From an uncultured Candidatus Poseidoniales archaeon (GTDB taxonomy: Archaea; Thermoplasmatota; Poseidoniia; Poseidoniales; Thalassarchaeaceae), in contig CABXDN010000007.1 in the NCBI GenBank assembly GCA_902511005.1, forward strand, positions 1 to 60,023: a DNA stretch of 60,023 bases. The letters are read 5' to 3'. Position 1 is the stretch's first letter; each line of letters begins with the position of its first letter. The position numbers and the translations under genes were made by a program. Shown piece by piece: positions 17,567 to 26,664 of the stretch. The notes below the pieces were generated by a model. It ran no database searches. It was not told the DNA's origin and saw only the letters and a list, made by a program, of their open reading frames with translations.

Positions 17567-17643
17567 TGGTGGACGCTGGGGGATTTGAACCCCCGGCCAC
17601 CTGGTTGCAAACCAGGTGCTCTTCCAAGCTGAGCTAAGCGCCC
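17567..17643 (-). tRNA. tRNA-Ala (anticodon UGC)
   Basis: Read on the minus strand, acceptor GGGCGCT pairs with AGCGTCC and includes the G3:U70 wobble that identifies alanine tRNA. The anticodon stem CCTGG/CCAGG holds loop TTTGCAA, giving TGC. The T arm is GGGGG-TTCAAAT-CCCCC. The discriminator is A and CCA is encoded (17567-17569 on the plus strand). Its 3' end is the source of repeats A-D. Confidence 0.97.
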
Positions 17644-17693
17644 CACGTCTCTCCGGACTCGTAAGGGGTTCTTGAGTTCAACCGTTGTGGAAT

Positions 17694-18299
17694 CTACTCT
17701 TTATCGGATTTAATTATTTCAAGACCAACCAAAATAACAGCTAAGGATGAAAAGAATATTACTGCTTCTAGAAGTTGTTCCCTCGAGCTCTTCTGAACTT
17801 CTTCTAAATCTTCATTTCCAGTTGGCGCATTATCATTATTGACATGAATATCTTGAGCAAAATTCACATAAAAATTAATATCGAACGTCTCATTATTTTC
17901 TTTTATCTGATGAATCATGGAAATATTCCCTGGAAGAAGTCTATTTGAAGGATCTAGAAGTATTAGTGCATGTTGATTACACGAATCATCCACCTTCTGT
18001 CCTGTTTCATTTAATTCACATGAACTGGAAATCCATTCCGTAGAGAAGTCATCCATTCCTTCGAATACTCCGTCACCATCCGCATCTACTAGAATTCTAT
18101 GTTGTACGTCTTGTCTATCGTCCACGTTACGGAAGAATAGAGTATCTGTTTCGACTAAAATTCCTGGATTAATTGAAGCCGGTGTCAGTCCGTCCTCGGT
18201 AATCAAAATATTATATTCTTTTTGATCATGCGCAGAGGTAATAGACGGTGAAAGTAGAATAAAAAATACCCCTATCACCAGCAACACCCGTCCTCTCAT
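17694..18299 (-). CDS. Secreted cupredoxin-like protein with C-terminal membrane anchor
   Basis: The protein has a signal peptide (RGRVLLVIGVFFILLSPSITSA, followed by H), a beta-rich domain of about 140 residues and a C-terminal hydrophobic helix (about 20 residues before ending in KSDKE). The domain opens with EYNILITEDGLTPASINPG and contains FRNVDDRQDVQHRILVDADGDG, which resembles cupredoxin-like folds where His and Cys bind copper; two Cys (SSCEL and DDSCNQHAL) and several His are present. Copper binding is inferred. The start is set at the ATG before RGRVLL; an ATG 14 codons upstream would overlap the divergent LVIVD gene. It resembles the gene at 22137 in size and layout, and both flank the LVIVD genes. 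Confidence 0.65.
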   Translation of the reverse strand: MRGRVLLVIGVFFILLSPSITSAHDQKEYNILITEDGLTPASINPGILVETDTLFFRNVDDRQDVQHRILVDADGDGVFEGMDDFSTEWISSSCELNETGQKVDDSCNQHALILLDPSNRLLPGNISMIHQIKENNETFDINFYVNFAQDIHVNNDNAPTGNEDLEEVQKSSREQLLEAVIFFSSLAVILVGLEIIKSDKE

Positions 18300-18353
18300 G
18301 TTACACCCTAAGTCTCCGATGACTTCAACATGACTGGTCAACTCCGAGGCGCC

Positions 18354-20093
18354 ATGGATAATCGGAGAGTTGCTCTAGCAGGGGTTCTTGTTTTCTTTTT
18401 ATTATCCGCAAGTGTTGCGACAATTTTACTATCTAAGGAAAAGTCAAATTCAATTAATGATAGTATTTCTGTTCTAGACCCGTTATTACAAGACGAAGGG
18501 CATGACCATAGGAATGCTAGTCAGCATGTGATGTACACAGATAATATCCAACCAGTCTCATTCAATCAGTTAACTGCGCCCGGAAATGCTGAGATTCAGG
18601 TTGCTGAGTCCCCAGATGGCAATACATATGCCTATATCGCTGGATGGTCAGAGTTACATATTGTAGATGTTACAAATCCAGAAAATACGACCGTAACTGG
18701 AGTATATGTCGATCCGAATACTCAAGTTCTAGATGTCAAATATTTGCAATATAATGGAGATGAATACGTAGTAGTCCAAAATCAATTAGTTGATCCTGGG
18801 AATGCAGATCCTAATGTTGGCGAATGGGGAGATCCGGCTCAAGTTACAGTGACATTAATTGATGTCTCAGATAAATCAAATCCTACATATGTAGATGCAT
18901 GGTATGATGCTGATCATCCGAGTGGCCCTCATAATTTATACACTCATTTAATTGATGATGAGTGGTATATATTTGTTGCAAATCCTGATTATGAACAGTG
19001 TGATGTGGGTCAAGGAGATGCCTGCGGTGGTATCACTATTGCTCATCTAAACTTCGATGGACCAAGTGATAGTCCTAGGATACTGAAGGTAGGTGAGGCT
19101 GAAGTAAATTGGCAAAATACACTTGGTGGGTGGATATATATTCATGACATGACTGTTCAAACATGGCCTGGTGAAGATCAGCAAGATCCTCGTTATGGTC
19201 GTACTTACATCTATGGTGCATATTGGGAAGCAGGACTGCGAATATTCGATGTTAGTGACGTCCCTCACCCTCAGAATTCACCTATGGAATATGCGTTTAT
19301 AGCAGGTGGATGTGCAGCCACATTAGGTACACAATTAACTTGTAATTGGAGAGCTCCAGAAGTCGGTCAATGGATGGAATTCGCAGATCTGGATGAAGAC
19401 GGTCAAATTGATTGTGGATGTACAGGAAATGAAAATGGAGGTCGTGCTTCCTACATTCATTATGCTGAACCAATGGACGATATGGTAGATGCATCACATC
19501 TTGGTTATCCAGAAGGAAAAATGCATTTAACATTCTTAGCAACTGAAGTATTAGAAACCACAGTTGGAACTGGTCTTGGCTATTTACTTGATACAACTGA
19601 TTATGAAATGTTGAATGGTCAAATTACTTTCAAACCCAAAGTAATTCATAGTTGGGAAATTCCATTTGCAGAAGACCATCATATCCCTGGTGGTGAAGAG
19701 TGGCTATTATTCAGTCCTCATAATTCTGATGCCCAAATTTTCGAAACTAACTCTGTAGGATTACCCGATCAAAGTTTAGGTGGGAATTGGGATGGTCGAA
19801 TATATCTCTCAAGTTATCATGCTGGTTTGTGGATAATAGATATTGAAACTTTGATGTTGGAAGGAAAAAATTCAGATCTGAATAGAACTGAAGTACACTC
19901 CGCTTCAACAATAGGATACCACATACCACATGGGCAAGATGGAACGCCTCTTTCAAGTTCTTACTATGATTTTGGTTGGACTCCATTTATTTGGGCTGCA
20001 GAGTACCACAATGGTTACACATATCTCTCTTGTATCACAACGGGGCTATATATCGTTCAATTAGATATTGACAAACCATATCACGTCAATTAA
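18354..20093 (+). CDS. Secreted LVIVD-repeat beta-propeller protein
   Basis: After an N-terminal hydrophobic segment (ALAGVLVFFLLSASVATILL) and a His-rich linker (DEGHDHRNASQH) the protein carries repeats of the type LHIVDVTNPENTT, VTLIDVSDKSNPT, LRIFDVSDVPHPQ, LWIIDIETLM and LYIVQLDI; these LVIVD units build extracellular beta-propellers. Conserved His clusters include EDHHIPGGEEWLLFSPHNSD and SYHAGLWI, shared with the next gene. The role is unknown in general; here the neighbours (SCO, cupredoxin-like, YHYH) point to metal or redox work outside the cell. The ATG at 18354 gives a clean signal segment and leaves 54 bases to the divergent gene; the ATG at 18330 is an alternative. Confidence 0.75.
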   Translation: MDNRRVALAGVLVFFLLSASVATILLSKEKSNSINDSISVLDPLLQDEGHDHRNASQHVMYTDNIQPVSFNQLTAPGNAEIQVAESPDGNTYAYIAGWSELHIVDVTNPENTTVTGVYVDPNTQVLDVKYLQYNGDEYVVVQNQLVDPGNADPNVGEWGDPAQVTVTLIDVSDKSNPTYVDAWYDADHPSGPHNLYTHLIDDEWYIFVANPDYEQCDVGQGDACGGITIAHLNFDGPSDSPRILKVGEAEVNWQNTLGGWIYIHDMTVQTWPGEDQQDPRYGRTYIYGAYWEAGLRIFDVSDVPHPQNSPMEYAFIAGGCAATLGTQLTCNWRAPEVGQWMEFADLDEDGQIDCGCTGNENGGRASYIHYAEPMDDMVDASHLGYPEGKMHLTFLATEVLETTVGTGLGYLLDTTDYEMLNGQITFKPKVIHSWEIPFAEDHHIPGGEEWLLFSPHNSDAQIFETNSVGLPDQSLGGNWDGRIYLSSYHAGLWIIDIETLMLEGKNSDLNRTEVHSASTIGYHIPHGQDGTPLSSSYYDFGWTPFIWAAEYHNGYTYLSCITTGLYIVQLDIDKPYHVN

Positions 20094-20162
20094 TTTCTAA
20101 TATTACGACCGTAGCATTCACAAGTAGGAGTTATTGTGTACTAACTAATACGAGGTTTCGCG

Positions 20163-22118
20163 ATGTCACGGTTTTCTAAATCCCCAATGTTTCTAATGGT
20201 TTTTCTAATGCTAATTACGCCATTATCTGGCTGTATGTCAATGCTTAGTGATGATTCCTCTGAGGATGATGCTGACATGGAATGGATTGATCCAGTAATA
20301 GAAATAGAAGATGAAAACCATTCTCACAATGATCTTCTTTCTCACCGTTTATCTACAGCCAATGCTAAATTGATTGATTATCATAATCTAAACTGTGATG
20401 GTAATGAGAAACCTCCTGCTGACTTAGATAATGTTGCAGGAAGACCTTGTTCTGATGAATACAAGAATGTAGGTCCAACACCTGGAGATAACTCTGAAAT
20501 CACCATCGAAGGAAATTTCATGGAAGATTGTGAAATCTATGCTGACGGTACTGGTGGATGTTACGCTTATGTTTCAAGTTACAATCAATTTGAGATTCTT
20601 GACATTAGCGATCCGAACAATATCAGAATGCTTTCTACTTACTATGCAGAAATAGCAAGAATGATTGATATCAAGGTTACTAAAGATAATAATTGGGTTT
20701 TAGTTAATCATGAACTAACAAACAGTGAGCTTGATCCAATTCCAAATGATGATGATGCTAATAGTGGAGCAAATAGAATGGATGTGATTTATGTTGGAGA
20801 TAAAACTAGTCCAGTAAAGGTTGCAGAATGGAATAATCCACCAGCAGGATTCCACAATCAAGATTTGGCAATTTATTGTGATTGGGACCCCGCTTTAGAT
20901 CCAACAAATGCTTGGGATGAAGAAGAATGTCATTTATTCCTCTTTGGAGCTGATCCTTATCCGGAAATGGTTGAAGGAAGCAGTGGTACATTCTACAAAG
21001 GAACTCAAGTGTTTTATGTCCCAAGAGGTTTGGAATCTTGGATGGCCACTAACAATGAAGAACAAGATAATATGAGTCGTGAAATAATTCGCTGGGGAGG
21101 TTACACCCCTGAACCTTACACTACATGTGGTGGGTCAATCTTTAATCATGACAACGTTTACTTTGTGCACCCTATAACTCAGCAAAGATTACTCGCTGTT
21201 TCTTATTGGGGTGCTGGTTTGAGATTAGTAGATGTTAGTACTCCTCCTCAAGTTGCTGACCCATTAGGAGTTAATTGGCCTCCAGAAGTTGGTCGTTGGA
21301 TGGGTTGCCCATCCGCAGATGATGGATGGTATGGGCCTGAGGGGGGCGGTCATGCAAACATGGATGCTGATGAATGGCTTGATTCTAACCAAGGAAATGA
21401 CAACATACACTATGCTGTTCCAAATGATTACTTGATTTGCTCAGGAATTAGCGTATTTGATCCTGTAGAGGAATGGCCATCTAATTGTGGAACCGGATTT
21501 GAAGACCCAGTTTATGGAGTAAACTGGAGACACTATACCTATATCGCTCCTGAATATGGTTCCAATGAAAATCATACAGGTTATGTCTGGACAATCGATA
21601 CTACAGATCCTGCTGAACCTTTCTTAGTCTCAAAATGGAAGCTTCCTGGAGAGGGAATGAAAGGAAATGGTTCACATCCGCAGCATTGGATACCTGGTGG
21701 ATATATTTTCAGTCCACATAATGGTGACACAGGACCATCCGGTCATGTATACTACACTCACTATCACGCAGGAGCTTGGGCAACTGATCATGGTGATATT
21801 TGGGATGAAATAGTATGGGAAAATGGAGTTCCAGAGCCTGACAGAGGCTTCCAAGCAATTTCAGAGTTAGCCGAGACTAAGACTATTGGTTATTACCTGC
21901 CAGCAGGCCCTCCTTGGATTGATGATCCTGCCGAAGAAATGGGTTACGATATGGCGGATTGCTGGGCATCTTGTATGATTCCATTTGATTGGGGATTACA
22001 ATATGATCCTAGAGGATTTGTATTCATCTCTGACATGGTAACTGGAGTTTATGTTGTCCAATTTGATGAAGACTATGATCCACGATTTGATTATCCTCCA
22101 CTATGGGATTCTGAATGA
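20163..22118 (+). CDS. LVIVD-type beta-propeller lipoprotein
   Basis: The signal sequence ends in a lipobox (LITPLSGC, Cys at about residue 24), followed by an acidic Ser/Asp-rich linker, so the protein is predicted to be lipid-anchored on the outer face. LVIVD-type units are seen in FEILDISDPNNIR, LRLVDVSTPPQ, VWTIDTTDPAEPF and VYVVQFDEDY. It shares with the upstream paralogue the His motifs HWIPGGYIFSPHNGD and THYHAGAW and the GxxGRW-type segment near the middle. Several Cys pairs could form disulfides. It starts 70 bases after the first LVIVD gene and is followed closely by the cupredoxin-like and SCO genes, so all are probably cotranscribed. Confidence 0.8.
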   Translation: MSRFSKSPMFLMVFLMLITPLSGCMSMLSDDSSEDDADMEWIDPVIEIEDENHSHNDLLSHRLSTANAKLIDYHNLNCDGNEKPPADLDNVAGRPCSDEYKNVGPTPGDNSEITIEGNFMEDCEIYADGTGGCYAYVSSYNQFEILDISDPNNIRMLSTYYAEIARMIDIKVTKDNNWVLVNHELTNSELDPIPNDDDANSGANRMDVIYVGDKTSPVKVAEWNNPPAGFHNQDLAIYCDWDPALDPTNAWDEEECHLFLFGADPYPEMVEGSSGTFYKGTQVFYVPRGLESWMATNNEEQDNMSREIIRWGGYTPEPYTTCGGSIFNHDNVYFVHPITQQRLLAVSYWGAGLRLVDVSTPPQVADPLGVNWPPEVGRWMGCPSADDGWYGPEGGGHANMDADEWLDSNQGNDNIHYAVPNDYLICSGISVFDPVEEWPSNCGTGFEDPVYGVNWRHYTYIAPEYGSNENHTGYVWTIDTTDPAEPFLVSKWKLPGEGMKGNGSHPQHWIPGGYIFSPHNGDTGPSGHVYYTHYHAGAWATDHGDIWDEIVWENGVPEPDRGFQAISELAETKTIGYYLPAGPPWIDDPAEEMGYDMADCWASCMIPFDWGLQYDPRGFVFISDMVTGVYVVQFDEDYDPRFDYPPLWDSE

Positions 22119-22136
22119 ATTGTTTAGGTGAGTCGT

Positions 22137-22688
22137 ATGAAAAATGTTTCAATAGTAGTTTTCGTGATTATTTTATTCATCAATCCAGTAGTTGATGCAC
22201 ACGGCGCTAATACATTCCAATTTATCATGAGAAATGGCTCAATCCAACCAGATGATGCTCAAGTGACACAAAATGATAGCATAATATTCAACAATGTAGT
22301 CATGGACTTAGAAAGAACAATTGAGATGGAGAACCCAAAAAACTCTACTCATAATTGGTCTTGCACTGCTCAACCCTACAATAGCACTGGGAATGATGAT
22401 GAATGTCAATTATGGTTAGATCCTCTAAACTGGTCTGTAGGCAATTATCAAGCATTGGTATATTCGAATGATTCACTTTGGCACATCGTAAATATCACAA
22501 TTGTCCTAGATTCTCATAATGAAACAACTCCTAATTTCGAGTTACCTAGTGGGAAATCAGGTAACGAAGATTTTAAAAATTCAGACTCAAATATGGCTTT
22601 TCTTTGGATAGGGTTAGTTCTTTTTGCCTTAGTAGCAATCAGTCGAACTGTAAAAAAGGGGCGGCCTTCTGGAGTTGAAGAGGAGTAG
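22137..22688 (+). CDS. Small secreted cupredoxin-like protein with C-terminal anchor
   Basis: The protein has a signal peptide ending in VVDAHGANT, a beta-rich domain starting TFQFIMRNGSIQPDDAQVTQNDSI (the strand-turn pattern of cupredoxin-like domains), HNWSCTAQ and CQLWLDP with two Cys, several NxT/S sites, and a final membrane helix (MAFLWIGLVLFALVAI) with a basic tail. It resembles the protein at 17694-18299 in overall layout. An in-frame GTG lies three codons upstream. The stop TAG overlaps a possible GTG start of the next gene, indicating a tight operon. Copper binding is inferred from context, not shown. Confidence 0.65.
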   Translation: MKNVSIVVFVIILFINPVVDAHGANTFQFIMRNGSIQPDDAQVTQNDSIIFNNVVMDLERTIEMENPKNSTHNWSCTAQPYNSTGNDDECQLWLDPLNWSVGNYQALVYSNDSLWHIVNITIVLDSHNETTPNFELPSGKSGNEDFKNSDSNMAFLWIGLVLFALVAISRTVKKGRPSGVEEE

Positions 22689-22696
22689 TGGCTTCA

Positions 22697-23416
22697 ATGT
22701 CGAAAAGTTTGTTTGCAGTTTTAATGGCTCTGTGCTTTCTCAGTTCTGGCTGTATAGGTAACCAAGAAGTAGATATTTTCTATGGAGAAGATATTTCTCC
22801 TTCAATGCCCGCTGAAGATTTTACATTAGTTGATGAAGATGGGAATGAGTTCAACTTTTATGATTATGAAGGTGACGTAGTTGTAGTTGCCTTCCTTTTT
22901 ACTCGCTGTCCCGATGTTTGCCCAGTAGTTAGTGCCAATCTTGCTTATTTAGCACAATTATTAGGTGATCTTTATGGAACAGAGGTTCAAATCCTCACCG
23001 TAACAGTAGATCCTTGGACCGATAATTCATCAGTTTTGAACAATTATTCTAATGCTAGAGGTTTAGATTGGCCTCATCTTACTGGTGAATTAGAAGTAAT
23101 CGAACCTGTTTGGAGAAATTTTGAGGTAGGTCTAACAACTTATGACTCAGACTTAGATGGCGATGGGGTAGCAGATGGATTCGACACATGTGCTAATACT
23201 AAGGATAACGAAACTGTGGATAATGAAGGCTGTAGTGATTCACAGAAAGAACCCAGTCAGGTACAAACAATGCATCATCCACTTAGCTACTGGGTTGATC
23301 ATACAACTGGTACAATAATAGTTGATCGAGAAATGAATCAGCGCGTTTGGTGGGCAGATACTGCCTGGAATGTCGAACATGTTCTTGAGGATATAAAATT
23401 ACTTTTAGATGAATAA
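22697..23416 (+). CDS. SCO1/SenC-family lipoprotein with an inserted calcium-binding repeat
   Basis: The signal peptide ends in a lipobox (FLSSGC). The thioredoxin-like SCO domain follows: DFTLVDEDGNEF, VVVAFLFTRCPDVCPVVSANL with the CxxxC copper ligands, and the late His segment MHHPLSYWVDHTTG. SCO proteins deliver copper to the CuA site of cytochrome oxidase or act as thiol reductases. Between the CxxxC and His parts sits an insert of about 30 residues, SDLDGDGVADGFDTCANTKD and more, which is a thrombospondin type 3 calcium repeat; this is unusual. A GTG at 22688 overlapping the previous stop is an alternative start. A second SCO gene follows after 13 bases. Confidence 0.85.
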   Translation: MSKSLFAVLMALCFLSSGCIGNQEVDIFYGEDISPSMPAEDFTLVDEDGNEFNFYDYEGDVVVVAFLFTRCPDVCPVVSANLAYLAQLLGDLYGTEVQILTVTVDPWTDNSSVLNNYSNARGLDWPHLTGELEVIEPVWRNFEVGLTTYDSDLDGDGVADGFDTCANTKDNETVDNEGCSDSQKEPSQVQTMHHPLSYWVDHTTGTIIVDREMNQRVWWADTAWNVEHVLEDIKLLLDE

Positions 23417-23429
23417 AATGGTGTTTTAG

Positions 23430-24542
23430 ATGAATAAATCACTTGTAATTTTAGTCACATCTTGTTTATTTTTATCCGGTTGTTTACAGTCAAGTAATGA
23501 CCTATCTCTATATGGGACTGAATATAAAAATCCTCCAGATGCACCTGATTTTACATTATTGAATCAGGACGGTGAATCGGTTACACTATCCGATTATTCT
23601 GACAAGGTGATTGTTGTCGCCTTCATTTATACATCATGTCCAGATGTTTGTCTTGCTATTTCTGCTAATCTCGCTTGGGTGCATGAAAATCTTGGAGAAT
23701 ATTCTGACGATGTAGTAATACTATCAATCACTATTGACCCTGCTCGAGATACAGTAGAACGATTTTCCCAATGGACTGAGGCAAATGGTTACGAGTGGGA
23801 TCATCTCTCTGCAGAAAGGGCATCCACTCTAGTTAATGTCTGGAATAGTTGGAACATAGTTGTTGATAATGACCATATTAATGCAAGTTCACCACCGGAA
23901 GATAATATGAATCGTTTTTCAGTACTTTTCCCAGATAATAGTTCACTTTCTTTAGATAATTCTTGTCAGAGTATTATCGTTAATGAATGTTTTTTGAATG
24001 GAAGTGATTTAGCAGATTTTGCATTTAATGAAGCGAATATTACGTATGATATGTCAGGGGAAGAGGGTGTTATTGATACTTGGAATGCCAATGAAAATTG
24101 GTCTTGGGATCTATATTATTGGGATAATAATATTGAATCTTGGTCAAATAATATTTCTCAGGACTTAGATGAAATTCAAGTAAGTGTGGGGACACATCTT
24201 GCTTGGGTGGCAAGTAATGCCAACCTGACTAATCTCCCACCTGGAGTTGATTGTAATGGAAATGGTTGGATAATGGGTTCAGGTTCTAGTGCTCATTGTA
24301 TGTGTGATGAAGGATTTGAGAGGTCCGATGGGAACTGGCTAGGCTGTTCACTAATTGGTACTGAGAATACAAATTCTTCAGAAGTCAATCCTCATGATGC
24401 TTCTCTAGGAGAATATGGAGTCGGTCACTCAACTGTCACTTTTATTCTTGATAAACAAACAAGAAAGAGAGTTGCTTGGACTGGTATTAATTGGGATGTC
24501 CAAGAATTCTTACTTGATATTCAGGCCCTATCCTCTGAGTAA
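23430..24542 (+). CDS. Second SCO1/SenC-family lipoprotein with a large EGF-like insert
   Basis: The lipobox is LFLSGC. The SCO domain shows DFTLLNQDGESVTLSDYSDK, VVAFIYTSCPDVCLAISANL (copper-binding CxxxC) and, near the end, GHSTVTFILDKQTRKRVAW. The last Pro of the usual CPxVCP is Leu here, and the late His (GVGHSTV) aligns with the SCO copper His. Between the two halves lie about 150 extra residues, Asn/Trp-rich and ending in a Cys-rich block (VDCNGNGWIMGSG, then CMCDEGFERSDGNWLGC) that looks like an EGF-type module. It is a tandem paralogue of the preceding gene but with a different insert at the equivalent place. Confidence 0.8.
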   Translation: MNKSLVILVTSCLFLSGCLQSSNDLSLYGTEYKNPPDAPDFTLLNQDGESVTLSDYSDKVIVVAFIYTSCPDVCLAISANLAWVHENLGEYSDDVVILSITIDPARDTVERFSQWTEANGYEWDHLSAERASTLVNVWNSWNIVVDNDHINASSPPEDNMNRFSVLFPDNSSLSLDNSCQSIIVNECFLNGSDLADFAFNEANITYDMSGEEGVIDTWNANENWSWDLYYWDNNIESWSNNISQDLDEIQVSVGTHLAWVASNANLTNLPPGVDCNGNGWIMGSGSSAHCMCDEGFERSDGNWLGCSLIGTENTNSSEVNPHDASLGEYGVGHSTVTFILDKQTRKRVAWTGINWDVQEFLLDIQALSSE

Positions 24543-24621
24543 ATTATTACTACTACTTATTACAACTTTTTACCTCCTTTTGTTGCTATTGTTTAATAGT
24601 AATTGCATCACACATAATTTC

Positions 24622-26664
24622 ATGCGTGGTTCAAAAGATGAGGATGATGGTGCTGCAAGGTCTCTATTCTTGGCTGCATTAATGATTGGAAGCGTAATGG
24701 TGGGAGGATTGTTCTATGATTTTGAATCTGAAGGAGTTAATCTTGCACCTATCATAGAGAGTGAGATTCCAAATGATATTTTAGTAGGTTCATTGAATAC
24801 TCTTGAGATATCTTTGGATGATGAAGATATGAGTTCATTAGATATTGAAATGACTTTGAATGGAAACTCAGTTAACGTTCAACCTAATGCTACAGGGGTA
24901 ATAATAGTCGACATCTCACAAATAGGTGTAGGTAATCATGCATTGAAGATTATAGTGACGGATTCATTAGGTCAAGAGTCTAGATTATCCTCGTCGTTTA
25001 ATATTCATTACCCTTACGAAGACCCTACAGTAATGATAGTAGAAGATAATGAGATAGTTCTTGAACGCGGAGATAGTGCTACAATTAATGGTACTCTGAT
25101 ACACCCTGATTTAGGGACTTGTGATTTAGGTTGGTCTGATAGTGACGTCAATGAATTCAGTTTAAATTTGCCATTTTCAGATCAAGGTGATTTCTCATGG
25201 GGGCCATCTGAAATTGAATCGAATATGACGATTTCAATACTGGCTACTTGTGGCACTTGGGAAGACTCTTCAGATTTAGAAGTGGTATATTTTAATGTGA
25301 CAGAACCTGTAGAGGGATGTACAGATTCTGAAGCTAATAATTACAATGTCAATGCTACAAAAGATGATGGTAGTTGTGAATACGATGAAGAGTCGGAACC
25401 AGAGCCAATCACTGGATGTACTAATGAATCAGCAAATAACTATGATGAAAATGCTACAGAAGACGATGGTAGTTGTGAATATGATACAAATAGTCCTGAA
25501 ACAGGGTCTTTGGCTTGGTGGTCCAAGACCTTAATTTGTGATGAAGACCCTGTCCCTTCTGTGGATGACTATACTACTGAGGGGGAAGATAATCATGAGT
25601 GTCATCTGAGTTTTGTCATTGATGATGGTAATATTACAATCAGTACGAATGGGTTGCCAAATCATGATTTTGAATCGACACTTGGCTGTTGTGCAAGTGC
25701 TCAATCAGATACTTACACCATACCATTAACCCCAGTCGATGATTCAGATTGTAACCCCTCAATTTCTTCCGAGGGGTGTGTCATGGCACCAATTAGAGGA
25801 ACTATTGCCTTCGCAGTCACAGGGGTTGCAATTTATGGCCCCGAGGATGGACCTGGAGGAGATGCAGTGGCTCTAGAAGAAGGTGCATATGAGCAAGAAG
25901 AAGGAGAGCAGCAAGTTGACCTTGGTGTATGTCATGGCCATTCTGGACCTGGTGGAGTTTACCATTATCATGCAGATGCTAATTGTATACATTGGCATGG
26001 TGAAGAAGGAGAAACAATGTATGACTACAACCTAGATTCTCAAAGGACTTTATCTACACACTCAAAAATAGTAGGTTTCGCACTTGATGGGTATTCAATA
26101 TATGGGTATACAGGTTGGAATGATGAAGGAGAAGTAGTTGAAATGACCTCTTCATATCAACTCAAAGATGGTGCTGATGGTTCTGGAGGAATTAATGATT
26201 ACGAGTATATTCAAGGCCTTGGAACATTAGATGCTTGTAATGGAATATTCAGTGAAACTCCTGACTGGCCAGAAGGAGTATACCATTATCATACTACTAT
26301 GTTTAACGGCGACGGAGGCATTGGTTTCCCCTATTTCATTAATTGTTATGCTGGTGAATTACCATCTGATGATAGCAATGGAGATGAAGAAGATCCTTGT
26401 GCAGGCCACGGAGAAACTTGGGGGCCCGGAATAGGCCCTCCTCCTGATGGATGTGGCGGTGGCCCACCAGGTGGTCAGTCATCTGAAGGAGGATTGATTA
26501 CCATTCCTTGGTCATCCAATCCTCCAAATATTGGATTGATTATAATCTCTGCATTAATGATGACAGTGATTTATAGATATTCTAGAGAATCGGCATTCGG
26601 CTTAGGCGCTCTAAATCAGGCTGGTAGAGTTCGCGAATATCGTCTAACTCCAAAACTAGCATAG
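24622..26664 (+). CDS. YHYH-domain secreted protein with membrane anchors
   Basis: ATG at 24622 begins a short charged stretch and a signal or anchor helix (SLFLAALMIGSVMVGGLF). An Ig-like region follows. Two tandem 28-residue modules of the type GCT-x-S/E-A-N-NY-x-x-x-AT-x-DDGSCEYD occur near residues 233-290. The second half is the YHYH domain, with VCHGHSGPGGVYHYHADANC and EGVYHYHTTMFNGDGGIGFP, plus FALDGYSIYGYTGW. A Gly/Pro-rich linker and a hydrophobic helix (NIGLIIISALMMTVIY) come before the C terminus. YHYH proteins are secreted and of unknown role; the His clusters suggest metal binding. The frame is open upstream of 24622, but those codons overlap the SCO gene. The 3' end overlaps pheS by 83 bases. 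Confidence 0.8.
   Translation: MRGSKDEDDGAARSLFLAALMIGSVMVGGLFYDFESEGVNLAPIIESEIPNDILVGSLNTLEISLDDEDMSSLDIEMTLNGNSVNVQPNATGVIIVDISQIGVGNHALKIIVTDSLGQESRLSSSFNIHYPYEDPTVMIVEDNEIVLERGDSATINGTLIHPDLGTCDLGWSDSDVNEFSLNLPFSDQGDFSWGPSEIESNMTISILATCGTWEDSSDLEVVYFNVTEPVEGCTDSEANNYNVNATKDDGSCEYDEESEPEPITGCTNESANNYDENATEDDGSCEYDTNSPETGSLAWWSKTLICDEDPVPSVDDYTTEGEDNHECHLSFVIDDGNITISTNGLPNHDFESTLGCCASAQSDTYTIPLTPVDDSDCNPSISSEGCVMAPIRGTIAFAVTGVAIYGPEDGPGGDAVALEEGAYEQEEGEQQVDLGVCHGHSGPGGVYHYHADANCIHWHGEEGETMYDYNLDSQRTLSTHSKIVGFALDGYSIYGYTGWNDEGEVVEMTSSYQLKDGADGSGGINDYEYIQGLGTLDACNGIFSETPDWPEGVYHYHTTMFNGDGGIGFPYFINCYAGELPSDDSNGDEEDPCAGHGETWGPGIGPPPDGCGGGPPGGQSSEGGLITIPWSSNPPNIGLIIISALMMTVIYRYSRESAFGLGALNQAGRVREYRLTPKLA

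Larger units (their letters stand above)
3487..17569. mobile_element. Putative composite tRNA-Ala genomic island made of four repeat-bounded units
   Basis: The intact tRNA-Ala gene (17567-17643, minus) and four partial copies of its 3' end, all in the same orientation, divide this stretch into units of about 3.3, 6.7, 2.2 and 1.9 kb. Integrases of the tyrosine family commonly recombine into tRNA 3' ends and leave such direct repeats (established knowledge). The cargo is accessory in character: photolyase-renalase fusion, glycan/nucleotide enzymes with an NYN nuclease, nuclease-helicase, helical-repeat protein. No integrase, excisionase or transposase gene is present, so mobility is inferred only from the repeats. 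Alternatives are decayed tRNA duplicates or a dispersed intergenic repeat with a structural role. Confidence 0.5.

Noticed and set aside
24415-24621. Longer YHYH protein starting inside the SCO gene
   Set aside because: The extra codons overlap the SCO coding sequence in another frame, and the signal-anchor helix follows directly after the ATG at 24622.
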